Of a DNA stretch of 64,000 nucleotides, positions 1 to 8,541 are shown in pieces. The translations under genes and the position numbers were made by a program. Source of the DNA: Clostridium sp. K13 (GTDB lineage: Bacteria; Bacillota; Clostridia; Clostridiales; Clostridiaceae). The stretch is from assembly GCF_019734195.1 (NCBI RefSeq), contig NZ_JAASHM010000003.1, forward strand, positions 124,001 to 188,000, written 5' to 3'. The notes under the pieces were generated by a model. It had not been told where the DNA came from and ran no database searches. It was given only the letters and a program-made list of their open reading frames with translations. Each line of letters opens with the position of its first letter. The first letter of the stretch is position 1.

Positions 1-78
1 TTTTATATTTGCTTTCTAAAATTTAAAATATTAAATACAAATAATTTATATTAATATAATAAACCTATAAATATTTAG

Positions 79-107
79 TTGTATTAATGAAATATAAACT
101 ATATAAT
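79..107 (+). promoter_or_regulatory. Predicted sigma-A promoter of rluB
   Basis: TTGTAT at 79-84 is separated by exactly 17 bases from TATAAT at 102-107, and a ribosome site follows at 128-133. Bases 1-78 are AT-rich and show no gene. The -35 is imperfect, so strength is uncertain. Confidence 0.55.
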
Positions 108-139
108 TACTTTGAATATTAAGAGACGGAGTGAATAAA

Positions 140-880
140 ATGGAAGAAAGATTACAAAAGTATATGGCTAGATGTGGTGTGGCTTCTAGAAGAAAGTGTG
201 AAGAAATAATTTTAGAAGGAAAAATTAAAGTAAATGGCAATATAGTAAAAGAAGTTGGAACTAAAATTGATCCTGAAAAGGATATTGTAAAATACAATGA
301 TAACATTATAAAAGTAGAAGAAAAAAAGATTTATATAATGCTTAATAAGCCTGAAGGTTACATAACTTCTGCTAAGGATGAAAAAGGAAGAAAAACTGTC
401 TTAGATATAGTTAATGTTGAAGAAAGAATATATCCAATAGGTAGATTGGATTACGATAGTTCAGGATTATTATTATTAACAAACGATGGTAGTATTTATA
501 ATAATATAATTCACCCAAGAGTAGCAATTAAGAAAAACTATATTGCTGTGTGTAGAGGCAAGTTCACTGAAAATGATATTAAACATTTTAAAAAGGGGAT
601 AGATATTGGTGGTTATGTTACTGCCGAAGCAGATATTGAAGTAATATCTGAAGAAAAAAGATTTAATAGAAGAACTAATAAGGATGAAATTTTATCAACT
701 GTTGAAATTTCTATTCATGAAGGTAAGAACAGACAAATTAGAAGAATGTGCTCTTCTTTAAATCATGAAGTTATAAGTCTTAAAAGAGTTTCAATAGGTA
801 ATATAAAATTAGGCTATCTAAAAAAAGGAGAATGGAGAAACCTAACTGATAGCGAATTAAACTATATTAGAAGTTTATAG
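140..880 (+). CDS. rluB: 23S rRNA pseudouridine synthase, RluB/RsuA family
   Basis: Converts a uridine of large-subunit rRNA to pseudouridine in the cytoplasm. The N-terminus is an S4 RNA-binding domain (about residues 1-60, RLQKYMARCGVASRRKCEE). The catalytic domain carries GRLDYDSSGLLLLTNDG with the nucleophilic Asp, and a late EGKNRQIRRM motif typical of the RsuA/RluB/E/F group. The 246-residue length fits. I chose ATG 140 rather than the upstream GTG at 131, because GGAGTG at 128-133 is spaced correctly for 140 and would overlap 131. The next gene follows after 11 bases, so they are probably co-transcribed. RluB rather than another member of the group is assigned by family size and common firmicute annotation. 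Confidence 0.9.
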   Translation: MEERLQKYMARCGVASRRKCEEIILEGKIKVNGNIVKEVGTKIDPEKDIVKYNDNIIKVEEKKIYIMLNKPEGYITSAKDEKGRKTVLDIVNVEERIYPIGRLDYDSSGLLLLTNDGSIYNNIIHPRVAIKKNYIAVCRGKFTENDIKHFKKGIDIGGYVTAEADIEVISEEKRFNRRTNKDEILSTVEISIHEGKNRQIRRMCSSLNHEVISLKRVSIGNIKLGYLKKGEWRNLTDSELNYIRSL

Positions 881-891
881 TGAGGTAAAGC

Positions 892-1431
892 ATGTTTAAA
901 TATGTTTCAGATGTTAGTATATTATCACATAATATTATAAAAGAATATGTTAAAGATAAAAATATTGCAGTAGATGCAACCCTAGGAAATGGATATGATT
1001 GTGACTTTTTATCTTCTTGTTTTAAAAAAGTATATGCTTTTGAAATTCAAAAAGAAGCTTGTGAAAAATACATAGATAAAAATAATAACGTAATAATAAT
1101 AAATGAATCACATCATAAAATAGACGAATTTGTTAAAGAAGAAATTAATTGCATATGTTATAACCTGGGATATCTACCAGGCGGGAATAAAGAAGTAACA
1201 ACACTAGCAGAAACTAGTCTTAAAAGTATACAACTTTCTTTAGATTTATTATGCCAAAACGGAATAATGGCTATAGCTATTTATAGAGGTCATAATGAAG
1301 GTAAAGAAGAGGAAAGTTGCATTCTTCAGTATTTAAGAGGTTTACCTAAAAATAAGTTCGGTGTTATGTTACATGAATGTATAAATAGATCTAATACCTC
1401 TCCTCTATTAGTAATAGTCGAGAAAAAATAA
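892..1431 (+). CDS. mnmM: Class I SAM methyltransferase, YtqB/MnmM family (tRNA U34)
   Basis: Small (179 residues) Rossmann-fold methyltransferase of the former putative rRNA methylase group (YtqB). Motif I is seen in VDATLGNGYDCDFL (about residues 24-37), and the motif IV region is NLGYLPGG, the family signature replacing NPPY. YtqB homologues have been reported to methylate nm5s2U34 of tRNA and renamed MnmM; that role is carried over from the family. It lies 11 bases after rluB behind a GAGGT ribosome site, giving a two-gene RNA-modification unit. Confidence 0.75.
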   Translation: MFKYVSDVSILSHNIIKEYVKDKNIAVDATLGNGYDCDFLSSCFKKVYAFEIQKEACEKYIDKNNNVIIINESHHKIDEFVKEEINCICYNLGYLPGGNKEVTTLAETSLKSIQLSLDLLCQNGIMAIAIYRGHNEGKEEESCILQYLRGLPKNKFGVMLHECINRSNTSPLLVIVEKK

Positions 1432-1482
1432 CAACTGTTTGAATTACTATTTATAAATCTTGCATTTTTTATTATGCTAACA

Positions 1483-1511
1483 TTGATTAAATTTATAAAT
1501 AATGCTAAAAT
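1483..1511 (+). promoter_or_regulatory. Predicted promoter of the RpiR-family gene
   Basis: TTGATT (1483-1488), 17-base spacer, TAAAAT (1506-1511), about 34 bases before the start codon. The ribosome site AGGAG lies about 8 bases before ATG 1545. Confidence 0.45.
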
Positions 1512-1544
1512 AATTGAAGTTAATTAAATTAGGAGAATACAATA

Positions 1545-2441
1545 ATGGAACGAAGTATCAATGATGAATCAAAGGATTTAATGAAATTAATTCAAATGAG
1601 ATTTCCTAGGTTAAGTAAGGGCCAAAAATTAATTGCTGAATACATATTAAAAAACTATGATAAAGCAGCATTTATGACCGCTGCTAAACTTGGTGTTTCA
1701 GTTGGAGTATCAGAATCAACTGTAGTAAGATTTGCAATAGAATTAGGTTTTTCAGGATATCCTAAACTTCAAAAATCTCTTCAAGAGTTAATAAAAAATA
1801 AACTAACAACAGTTCAAAGATTAGAATTATCTAGTGATTATATTACTGAAGGTCATGCTTTAAAAGGTGTTTTAAAGGCAGATATGGAAAATATAAGATC
1901 TACTATGGAAAAAATTGACTACAACACTTTTGAAGATGTTGTAAATAATATTTTTGCTGCTAAAAGAATATATATCATAGGTCTTAGAAGTTCAATGGCA
2001 TTAGCTGAATTTTTAGGCTTCTATTTAAATATTATTTTACAAAATGTAAAAACTGTAGGATATGGTATTTCTGATATATTTGAGCAAATGATAAATGTTG
2101 GTGAAGGAGATTTAGTAATTGGGATTGGTTTCCCACGTTATGCAAGTAGAACTATAGATGCTTTAGCTTTTGCTCAAGATAGAGGAGCAAGAGTGGTAGC
2201 TGTAACTGATAGCTTTTTATCACCACTTGCAACAAGAGCTGATTATGCACTAATTGCTCAAAGTAATATGGCTTCATTCGTTGACTCTTTAGTAGCACCT
2301 TTATCAGTAATAAATGCTTTAATAATAGCAGTTGGAATGAGAGAAAAAGAAAATATTTCTTCTACATTTAATAGTCTTGAAGAAATATGGCAAGAATACA
2401 ATGTCTACTCCTATAATAATAGAAATGTTGGAGATGATTAG
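1545..2441 (+). CDS. MurR/RpiR family transcriptional regulator
   Basis: 298-residue sugar-phosphate-type regulator. Residues about 10-85 form the RpiR helix-turn-helix (RLSKGQKLIAEYIL through SESTVVRFAIELGFSGYPKL). Residues about 125-270 are a SIS phosphosugar-binding domain (KRIYIIGLRSSMALAEFLG, GIGFPRYASRTIDALAFA). It probably senses a sugar phosphate or amino-sugar phosphate, but no metabolic target gene is adjacent, so the ligand is unknown. It is monocistronic: its own promoter lies upstream and a 12-bp terminator hairpin follows directly. Confidence 0.88.
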   Translation: MERSINDESKDLMKLIQMRFPRLSKGQKLIAEYILKNYDKAAFMTAAKLGVSVGVSESTVVRFAIELGFSGYPKLQKSLQELIKNKLTTVQRLELSSDYITEGHALKGVLKADMENIRSTMEKIDYNTFEDVVNNIFAAKRIYIIGLRSSMALAEFLGFYLNIILQNVKTVGYGISDIFEQMINVGEGDLVIGIGFPRYASRTIDALAFAQDRGARVVAVTDSFLSPLATRADYALIAQSNMASFVDSLVAPLSVINALIIAVGMREKENISSTFNSLEEIWQEYNVYSYNNRNVGDD

Positions 2442-2456
2442 GATATTTTATTCAAA

Positions 2457-2490
2457 AAAGGAATTAACATTTGTTAATTCCTTTAGTTAT
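2457..2490 (+). terminator. Rho-independent terminator after the RpiR gene
   Basis: Perfect 12-bp stem 2457-2468 / 2473-2484 (AAAGGAATTAAC with ATTT loop). Only a short T-run follows, so termination may be partial. Confidence 0.65.
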
Positions 2491-2518
2491 TATAAATAAA
2501 GTTTTAGGAGGATTTTAA

Positions 2519-3733
2519 ATGGCAAAAGTCATTGTAATAGGCGCTGGCCCTGCAGGAATAATGGCCGCAATTACCGCCTCTAAAAATCATGAAGTTATTC
2601 TTTTAGACGGAAATGATAGAGTTGGTAAAAAATTATTTATAACAGGAAAAGGAAGATGTAATGTCACAAATGCCAAGGATATAAGTGAGTTTTTCGATTA
2701 TATTTATGGAAATCCTCATTTCTTATATAGTTCTCTTTATTCATTTACAAATGAAGATACTATAAATTTCTTTGAAAATCAAGGTATTAAGTTAAAAACA
2801 GAACGTGGCGGAAGAATATTCCCATCATCTGACAAATCTTCTGATATTATAAAAGGTCTTTCTAACGGATTAAAAGAGAATAGAGTTCAAGTAAAACTTA
2901 ATTCAAAAGTTACTAATATAATATCTGAAAACAATAAAATATCTGGTGTTATAATAAATGATAGTGAAAAAATAATGGGTGATCATTTTATTATGGCTAC
3001 TGGTGGAGCTTCTTATCCTTTAACAGGTTCTAGGGGAGAAGGGCAAAAATTTGCTGAAAAACTTGGACATTCAATAATAGATTTGAAGCCATCATTAGTT
3101 CCAATAGAATTAAATGAAAACTGGCTAAAAGAGTTAATGGGATTATCTCTTAAAAATATTTCATTAAGTATTTTAAAAAATAATAAAACTCTTTATAAAG
3201 AACAAGGAGAAATGTTATTTACAAGCTATGGAATGTCTGGACCATTGGTATTAAAAGGTTCTAGGTTTGTAAAAAACGACTCAAAATATGTAGCTTTACT
3301 TGATTTAAAGCCAGCTCTTGAAACTCATGAACTTGATAAAAGAATACAAAAGGATTTTTTAAAGTATCAAAATAAATCATTTAAAAACTCTTTAAATGAT
3401 TTATTGCCTCAAAAGATAATTCCTTTAATAATTAGATTAAGTGGCATTCCAGAAGAAAAAAAAGTAAATGTAATAACTAAAGATGAGAGAAAAAACCTTG
3501 TTAATTTAATTAAAAATATTAAAATGGAGATTAAAGGATTAAGACCAATAGCTGAAGCAATAGTAACTGCTGGGGGCGTTAATACTTTAGAAATTGATTC
3601 ATCTACTATGAAATCTAAGCTAATTGCAAATTTATCATTTGCTGGTGAAGTCATAGATGTAGATGCTTTTACTGGTGGTTACAACGTGCAAATAGCATTA
3701 TCAACTGGATATATTGCAGGAAGCAATATATAA
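2519..3733 (+). CDS. NAD(P)/FAD-dependent oxidoreductase, BaiN/HI0933 family
   Basis: 404-residue flavoprotein with an N-terminal dinucleotide-binding motif GAGPAGIMAA (residues about 8-17), the family motif GKGRCNVTN (about 48-56) and a second conserved ATGGASYPLTGSRGEG (about 161-176). The C-terminus TGGYNVQIALSTGYIAG is also typical. The family is widespread; bile-acid BaiN activity is known for only a few members, so the substrate here is unknown. AGGAGG precedes the ATG. In clostridia this gene commonly precedes cmk and ispH, as here. Confidence 0.85.
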   Translation: MAKVIVIGAGPAGIMAAITASKNHEVILLDGNDRVGKKLFITGKGRCNVTNAKDISEFFDYIYGNPHFLYSSLYSFTNEDTINFFENQGIKLKTERGGRIFPSSDKSSDIIKGLSNGLKENRVQVKLNSKVTNIISENNKISGVIINDSEKIMGDHFIMATGGASYPLTGSRGEGQKFAEKLGHSIIDLKPSLVPIELNENWLKELMGLSLKNISLSILKNNKTLYKEQGEMLFTSYGMSGPLVLKGSRFVKNDSKYVALLDLKPALETHELDKRIQKDFLKYQNKSFKNSLNDLLPQKIIPLIIRLSGIPEEKKVNVITKDERKNLVNLIKNIKMEIKGLRPIAEAIVTAGGVNTLEIDSSTMKSKLIANLSFAGEVIDVDAFTGGYNVQIALSTGYIAGSNI

Positions 3734-3758
3734 TCTAAATTTAAAATTTAGTTAATAT

Positions 3759-3799
3759 AACTTACTACTATTTAGTAAATATAAATAGTAAGTTTCTAT
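3759..3799 (+). terminator. Hairpin between the flavoprotein gene and cmk
   Basis: AACTTACTA at 3759-3767 pairs with TAGTAAGTT downstream around a loop of about 18 bases, followed by a short T-rich stretch. A weak terminator or processing hairpin. Confidence 0.4.
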
Positions 3800-3881
3800 A
3801 ATATTGTTATAAATTAAATTTAATTATATAATTAATAAGAACATAAGATAGAGGTTTTATTTGAAAGGTGGAAAAATTATT

Positions 3882-4538
3882 ATGAGAATATCTGTAGCGA
3901 TAGATGGACCAGCAGGTGCGGGTAAAAGCACAATAGCTAAATTAGTAGGGAAAAAATTTGATTTAATGTATATTAATACTGGAGCAATGTATAGAGCTGT
4001 AGCTTTATTAGCCAAAAAAAATGATATTAGCACTACTAATATTGAAGCATTAATGACTATGATAGATAATATGGAAATGCATTTTGAAAATGATGATTTA
4101 ATATTAGATGGTGTTAATATTCAAAATGAAATAACAATGCCAGAAATAAGTGAGATAGTTTCTAATTATGCTTCTATTCCAGAAGTAAGAAGTAAGCTTG
4201 TTAGTTTACAAAGAAAAATGTCTGAAAAATACAACGTAATTATGGATGGTAGAGACATTGGTACAGTAGTTTTAAAAAATTCTAAATTTAAATTTTTCTT
4301 AACAGCAACGCCAGAAGAAAGAGCTAGAAGAAGATATACAGAGCTTTTAAATAGAGGGTTAGATGTTAATTATGATAAACTTTTAGAAGATATAATAAAA
4401 AGAGATCATATTGATAGTACTCGTGCTGTTGATCCATTAAGAAAAGCTGATGACGCTATAGAAATAGATAGTTCAAACTATAATATTAACGAAGTAACTG
4501 AAATAATTTGTAATTTTATAGAAAATGCTTTACAATAG
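3882..4538 (+). CDS. cmk: (d)CMP kinase
   Basis: Phosphorylates CMP/dCMP to the diphosphates in the cytosol. The P-loop is IDGPAGAGKST near the N-terminus, followed by the family segments YINTGAMYRAVA and MDGRDIGTVV, and by RAVDPLRKADDAIEIDSS at the C-terminal end. I start at ATG 3882 (218 residues, normal family length) and not the TTG at 3861. AAAGGTGG at 3864-3871 is the ribosome site for the ATG and would sit inside the longer version. Upstream of ispH and rpsA, as in many firmicutes. Confidence 0.95.
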   Translation: MRISVAIDGPAGAGKSTIAKLVGKKFDLMYINTGAMYRAVALLAKKNDISTTNIEALMTMIDNMEMHFENDDLILDGVNIQNEITMPEISEIVSNYASIPEVRSKLVSLQRKMSEKYNVIMDGRDIGTVVLKNSKFKFFLTATPEERARRRYTELLNRGLDVNYDKLLEDIIKRDHIDSTRAVDPLRKADDAIEIDSSNYNINEVTEIICNFIENALQ

Positions 4539-4581
4539 ATTAAGAGATAGCTTTTAAAACTAAAGATATAGGAGAAAATTT

Positions 4582-5427
4582 ATGAACGTATTCTTAGCGG
4601 AAAATGCTGGTTTTTGTTTTGGAGTTAAACGAGCAGTAGATGAAGCAATAAAAACTCAAAAACAATATAACAAAAAAATATATACATTAGGTCCATTAAT
4701 ACATAATGGTGATGTAGTAAAATATTTAGAAGATAATAATATATTTGCAATAGACATGAATAACTTAGATACTTTAAATAAAGGTGATGTTATACTAATA
4801 AGATCTCATGGAGTATCTAAAAAAACTTTTGATGATTTAAACGAAAAAGGTTTAATTATTATAAATGCAACATGTCCATTTGTAACTAATATCCAACAAA
4901 AGGTTAATAAGTTTTCTCATGAAGGATATAAAATTGTTATTCTTGGTGATGAAAAACATCCTGAAGTCGTTGGAATCAATGGTTGGTGTAATAATGATGC
5001 TATTATCACTAAAGATGGAAGCTTTAATGAAAATCTTCCTAATAAAATTTGTGTAGTTTCTCAAACTACAGAAAAAGAAGAAAACTGGGACAAAACAATA
5101 GATAATTTATCAAAAGAATCAATTGATGAATTAAAATCTTTTAATACAATTTGCGCTGCAACAGAAGAAAGACAAAAAAGCGTATATGATTTATCTAAAA
5201 ATGTTGATTTTATGATTGTTGTAGGTGGTAAACATAGTTCTAATACAACTAAACTATATCAAATAGCTAAAGAAAACTGCCCTAATACAATTCATATTGA
5301 AAACGCTAGTGAATTACCTAAGGATTTATTAGAAAATAAAAACATAAAAAACATTGGTATAACAGCTGGAGCTTCAACTCCAGATTGGATTATAAAGGAA
5401 GTAGTCAAAATTATGGAGGGATTATAA
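4582..5427 (+). CDS. ispH: 4-hydroxy-3-methylbut-2-enyl diphosphate reductase
   Basis: Last step of the MEP isoprenoid pathway, an oxygen-sensitive [4Fe-4S] enzyme making IPP and DMAPP. The three cluster cysteines are in AGFCFGVKRA (about residue 12), NATCPFV (about 96) and FNTICAATEERQ (about 190). The substrate histidines are in GPLIHNGDV and RSHGV. The 281-residue length is a complete LytB/IspH. Its stop is one base before the rpsA start, and the two frames differ by a single base. Some clostridia encode IspH and S1 as one fused protein, so this is the unfused but coupled form. Confidence 0.96.
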   Translation: MNVFLAENAGFCFGVKRAVDEAIKTQKQYNKKIYTLGPLIHNGDVVKYLEDNNIFAIDMNNLDTLNKGDVILIRSHGVSKKTFDDLNEKGLIIINATCPFVTNIQQKVNKFSHEGYKIVILGDEKHPEVVGINGWCNNDAIITKDGSFNENLPNKICVVSQTTEKEENWDKTIDNLSKESIDELKSFNTICAATEERQKSVYDLSKNVDFMIVVGGKHSSNTTKLYQIAKENCPNTIHIENASELPKDLLENKNIKNIGITAGASTPDWIIKEVVKIMEGL

Positions 5428-5428
5428 A

Positions 5429-6487
5429 ATGGAAGAACAATTATTATTAATGAATGAAATGGATAGAAGATTTAAGATTGGTGATGAAATTGAAGGAGAA
5501 ATACTTTCAATAAAAGATGGCCAATTACAAATATCTTTAGTTGGATATAAATCTGATGGAATTATTCCTTTTAAAGAATTAACATCTGAAGATAGACTTA
5601 GTTCAGTATTAGAAAATTTAAAAGTTGGAGATACAATAAAAGCTAAAGTAATTAAATTAAAAAATGAAGATAATTATGTAGTATTATCTAGATTAGAATA
5701 TGAAAAAGAAGAAACTTTAGCTAAATTAGAAGATTTCTTCAATACTAAAGCTGAATTTGATGTTGTTATTAAAGATGCTAAAGAAAAAGGCTTAGTAGCA
5801 TACTATAATGGTGTAAGAATATTTGTTCCAGCATCTCAAATAGACACAAAATATGTTGAAAATAAAGAAAGTTTAGTAGGAACTACTTTAAATGTAAGAT
5901 TAATCGATTTTTCTAGAGATAATCTTTCAAAAATAGTTGCATCAAGAAGAATAATATTAGAAGAAGCTAAAGAAGCTAAGGAAAAATTAGCTTGGGAATC
6001 ATTAAATGAAGGCGATGTTGTAAAAGCTGAAATTAAAAGATTCACTAAATTTGGTGCTTTTGCAGAAATCAATGGTATTGATGGTTTAATTCACTTATCA
6101 CAACTTTCATGGAAACATGTTAATTCTTGTGATGAAATATTAAAAATTGGTGAAATTGTTGATGTTAAAATCTTAAGCTTAGATAAAGAACAAAAGAAAT
6201 TATCTTTAAGCATAAAAGCTTTAACTCCAGAACCATGGAGCGTTGTAGAAGAAAAATATGCTGTTAACTCAGCTGTTTTAGGTAAAGTAGTTAGAATTAA
6301 CGATTTTGGTGCTTTTATAGAGTTAGAACCAGGAATTGATGGATTAGTTCATATTTCTAAAATAAGCCATGATCACATTAAACACCCATCTGAAGTATTA
6401 AAAATAGATGAAGAAGTTAAATGTATAATATTAAGTATTGATAAAGAAAACAAAAGAATTGCATTAAGTATTAAAGATGCTCAATAA
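5429..6487 (+). CDS. rpsA: 30S ribosomal protein S1, four S1 repeats
   Basis: mRNA-binding ribosomal protein of 352 residues with four S1 OB-fold repeats (about residues 17-86, 104-168, 190-258 and 275-344). Repeats 3 and 4 are clearest (FTKFGAFAEINGIDGLIHLSQLSW and FGAFIELEPGIDGLVHISKIS regions). It is shorter than the six-repeat proteobacterial S1, as usual in firmicutes. It lacks its own full ribosome site beyond GGAGGG inside the end of ispH, implying translational coupling. A strong terminator closes the transcript. Confidence 0.93.
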   Translation: MEEQLLLMNEMDRRFKIGDEIEGEILSIKDGQLQISLVGYKSDGIIPFKELTSEDRLSSVLENLKVGDTIKAKVIKLKNEDNYVVLSRLEYEKEETLAKLEDFFNTKAEFDVVIKDAKEKGLVAYYNGVRIFVPASQIDTKYVENKESLVGTTLNVRLIDFSRDNLSKIVASRRIILEEAKEAKEKLAWESLNEGDVVKAEIKRFTKFGAFAEINGIDGLIHLSQLSWKHVNSCDEILKIGEIVDVKILSLDKEQKKLSLSIKALTPEPWSVVEEKYAVNSAVLGKVVRINDFGAFIELEPGIDGLVHISKISHDHIKHPSEVLKIDEEVKCIILSIDKENKRIALSIKDAQ

Positions 6488-6502
6488 TATTTAGCAATAA
6501 AC

Positions 6503-6541
6503 AAAAAGATTACACATATATATAAGTGTAATCTTTTTATA
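6503..6541 (+). terminator. Terminator after rpsA
   Basis: 13-bp stem 6503-6515 / 6526-6538 (AAAAAGATTACAC), T-rich tail. Confidence 0.85.
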
Positions 6542-6600
6542 TATTAAGGGTTATTATTTTTATAAAAGGGTTATGAGAAAATTAAAATTAGGGGTTATAT

Positions 6601-7536
6601 ATGGTATTGTTAGAAAGGTTGTCTAGTAATAATTTTGAGAATTTTAAAACTTTAAATTTAGAGAGATTCAGCAAGGAAAGCTATGATAAAAACTTTTTTG
6701 AATACTATGAAAATGAAAAATTCTTTTTAAAAATTTTTCTTAAAAAATTTGTTAAACTATTTATTTATAATAAAAAAGTTATAGGTTATATATGGTATGA
6801 AGTTCCTGTGGAAATTCCAGTACGTGTCTGGTCATTATATGTTAAACCAGAATATTTAAACTTATTATCATCTAATATTTTAAATAGCTTTAATAATAGC
6901 GTTCTCTCTTATGAAACTTGTGATGATGAAACTAATAATGAAATGCTTTCAAAATTAGGATTTAAAAAAGTTAAGCCTTCAATTTTGATGAGTATGAATT
7001 TAAAGAACTATACTAAAGCACAACAAACAGATAAGCTATTGTCTTCACTAAAAGATAATTCTTATTTATTAGAGAAAATAAACATATTATATAATTGTAA
7101 TATTGATAACATCAAAATTTCTCTAGAAAAAGTGGTTTTAAATAAAGATGAAGAATTACGATGTAAATTACAAAACTCTATTTTTTCAGCATCTACTAGA
7201 ATTCCATTAGAAATTGAAGATATAGAAAATGATATACAACAAGATTATTATATAGAAGATTTATCTATTTTTATTAAAATAAATAATGTAGCTATTGGAT
7301 ATGGTCAAATAATTTACAATAGGGCTATGTATACTGTTGTTAATTTTGGAATTATTAAAGAGTTTAGAAATTTTGGCTTTGGTAAAATTTTATTAAATTC
7401 TTTAATTGATAAAGCAAAGGATATGAATATTGATGAATTATTTATAAGAGTTGAAGAAACTAATTATAGTGCGTTAAAACTATATAATTGGATAGGCTTC
7501 ACCCCTAAATCTATAATTAATAGATGGGAAAGATAA
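6601..7536 (+). CDS. GNAT N-acetyltransferase, probable tandem GNAT
   Basis: 311 residues, about twice a single GNAT domain. The C-terminal half is clear: VNFGIIKEFRNFGFGKILLNSLIDKA (acetyl-CoA loop) and a terminal NYSALKLYNWIGF. The N-terminal half resembles a degenerate GNAT fold (VIGYIWYEVPVE, WSLYVKPEYL, MLSKLGFKKVKPS). The substrate is not predictable. It starts at ATG 6601 behind GGGGTT and is flanked by terminators on both sides, so it is a single-gene unit. Confidence 0.75.
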   Translation: MVLLERLSSNNFENFKTLNLERFSKESYDKNFFEYYENEKFFLKIFLKKFVKLFIYNKKVIGYIWYEVPVEIPVRVWSLYVKPEYLNLLSSNILNSFNNSVLSYETCDDETNNEMLSKLGFKKVKPSILMSMNLKNYTKAQQTDKLLSSLKDNSYLLEKINILYNCNIDNIKISLEKVVLNKDEELRCKLQNSIFSASTRIPLEIEDIENDIQQDYYIEDLSIFIKINNVAIGYGQIIYNRAMYTVVNFGIIKEFRNFGFGKILLNSLIDKAKDMNIDELFIRVEETNYSALKLYNWIGFTPKSIINRWER

Positions 7537-7581
7537 TAAATTATTTATATATAAAATTTCATTATTTGTAAAATATTAACC

Positions 7582-7609
7582 AAAGGATAGTAAACCTATC
7601 CTTTTTTTA
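7582..7609 (+). terminator. Terminator after the GNAT gene
   Basis: 9-bp stem 7582-7590 / 7596-7604 (AAAGGATAG) followed by T residues. Confidence 0.85.
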
Positions 7610-7693
7610 TATTAATTTATAAAAATGAATATTAAAATCTAAAAGGTTTAATAATAAAATTGATAAATAAAATTCTTTTGGAGGAAAATAATA

Positions 7694-8365
7694 ATGTTTG
7701 AACACAAAAAGCAATTATTACATGAAGTAAAAGTTGAAAAACCTAATCCACAATATGCAGTGTTAATGCAAGAACAATTAGGTGGTGGAAATGGAGAACT
7801 TAAAGCTGCTATGCAATATATTTCTCAAAGTTTCAGAATAAAAGACCCTGAAATTAAAGATTTATTTTTAGATATTGGGGCAGAAGAATTAAGTCACATG
7901 GAAATGGTTGCCCAAACTATTAATTTATTAAATGGTCATGATGTTAATAATACTGAGGTTTGTAATGGAGAAATTCAAACTCATGTACAATGTGGTTTAT
8001 CTCCAGTACTTATAAACTCATCAGGTGCACCTTGGACTGCAGATTATGTAACCGTTACTGGTGATTTGGTAGCCGATTTATTATCTAATATAGCATCTGA
8101 ACAAAGAGCAAAAGTTGTTTATGAATATCTTTATAGACAAATAGAAGATAAAGAGGTAAGAGCAACAATAGATTTTCTTCTTAATAGAGAAGAAGCTCAT
8201 AATGCATTATTTAGAGAAGCTTTAAACAAAGTACAAAAGAGCGGTTCAAATAAAGATTTTGGAGTTACAGAGGACTCAAAATTATACTTTGATTTATCAA
8301 GTCCAGGACCTTCTCATGAAGCTCCAAATCCTACACCTCCTTCATTTGAAAATCCTAATAGGTAA
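7694..8365 (+). CDS. Manganese catalase family protein, CotJC-like
   Basis: 223-residue ferritin-like four-helix protein. The metal ligands appear as Glu in GELKAAMQY, EELSHMEM (E-x2-H) and, in the second half, SEQRAKVVYEYLY and REEAHNALF. The family covers dimanganese catalases and the CotJC spore-coat component. The proline-rich tail (GPSHEAPNPTPPSFENPNR) is usual for Mn catalases. It probably detoxifies peroxide, possibly in the spore coat. There is no cotJA/cotJB next to it. Strong GGAGG site before the ATG. Confidence 0.85.
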   Translation: MFEHKKQLLHEVKVEKPNPQYAVLMQEQLGGGNGELKAAMQYISQSFRIKDPEIKDLFLDIGAEELSHMEMVAQTINLLNGHDVNNTEVCNGEIQTHVQCGLSPVLINSSGAPWTADYVTVTGDLVADLLSNIASEQRAKVVYEYLYRQIEDKEVRATIDFLLNREEAHNALFREALNKVQKSGSNKDFGVTEDSKLYFDLSSPGPSHEAPNPTPPSFENPNR

Positions 8366-8386
8366 ATTAAATGATTAATTATTAAA

Positions 8387-8425
8387 ATGCCTTATTATTC
8401 GTTTTTGAATAATAGGGTATTTTTT
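8387..8425 (+). terminator. Terminator after the Mn-catalase gene
   Basis: 14-bp stem 8387-8400 / 8407-8420 with two G-U pairs, then TTTTT. Confidence 0.85.
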
Positions 8426-8486
8426 ATTAATAATTTAAATAATGTAGATAGATAACTCTTAACACTTTATTTTTTACAAAATAATA

Positions 8487-8495
8487 TGGTATAAT
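8487..8495 (+). promoter_or_regulatory. Extended -10 promoter of miaB
   Basis: TGG-TATAAT at 8487-8495 is an extended -10 element; no convincing -35 lies 16-18 bases upstream. It is 47 bases before the chosen miaB start. Confidence 0.55.
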
Positions 8496-8541
8496 ACATT
8501 GAGAATTTTATATTATATGGATAACAATGGAGGAAATAGTT

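Noticed and set aside
6541-6597. Three AAGGGTTAT-like words before the double-GNAT gene as regulatory repeats
   Set aside because: The last one serves as the ribosome site and the others are short and imperfect; chance is enough.
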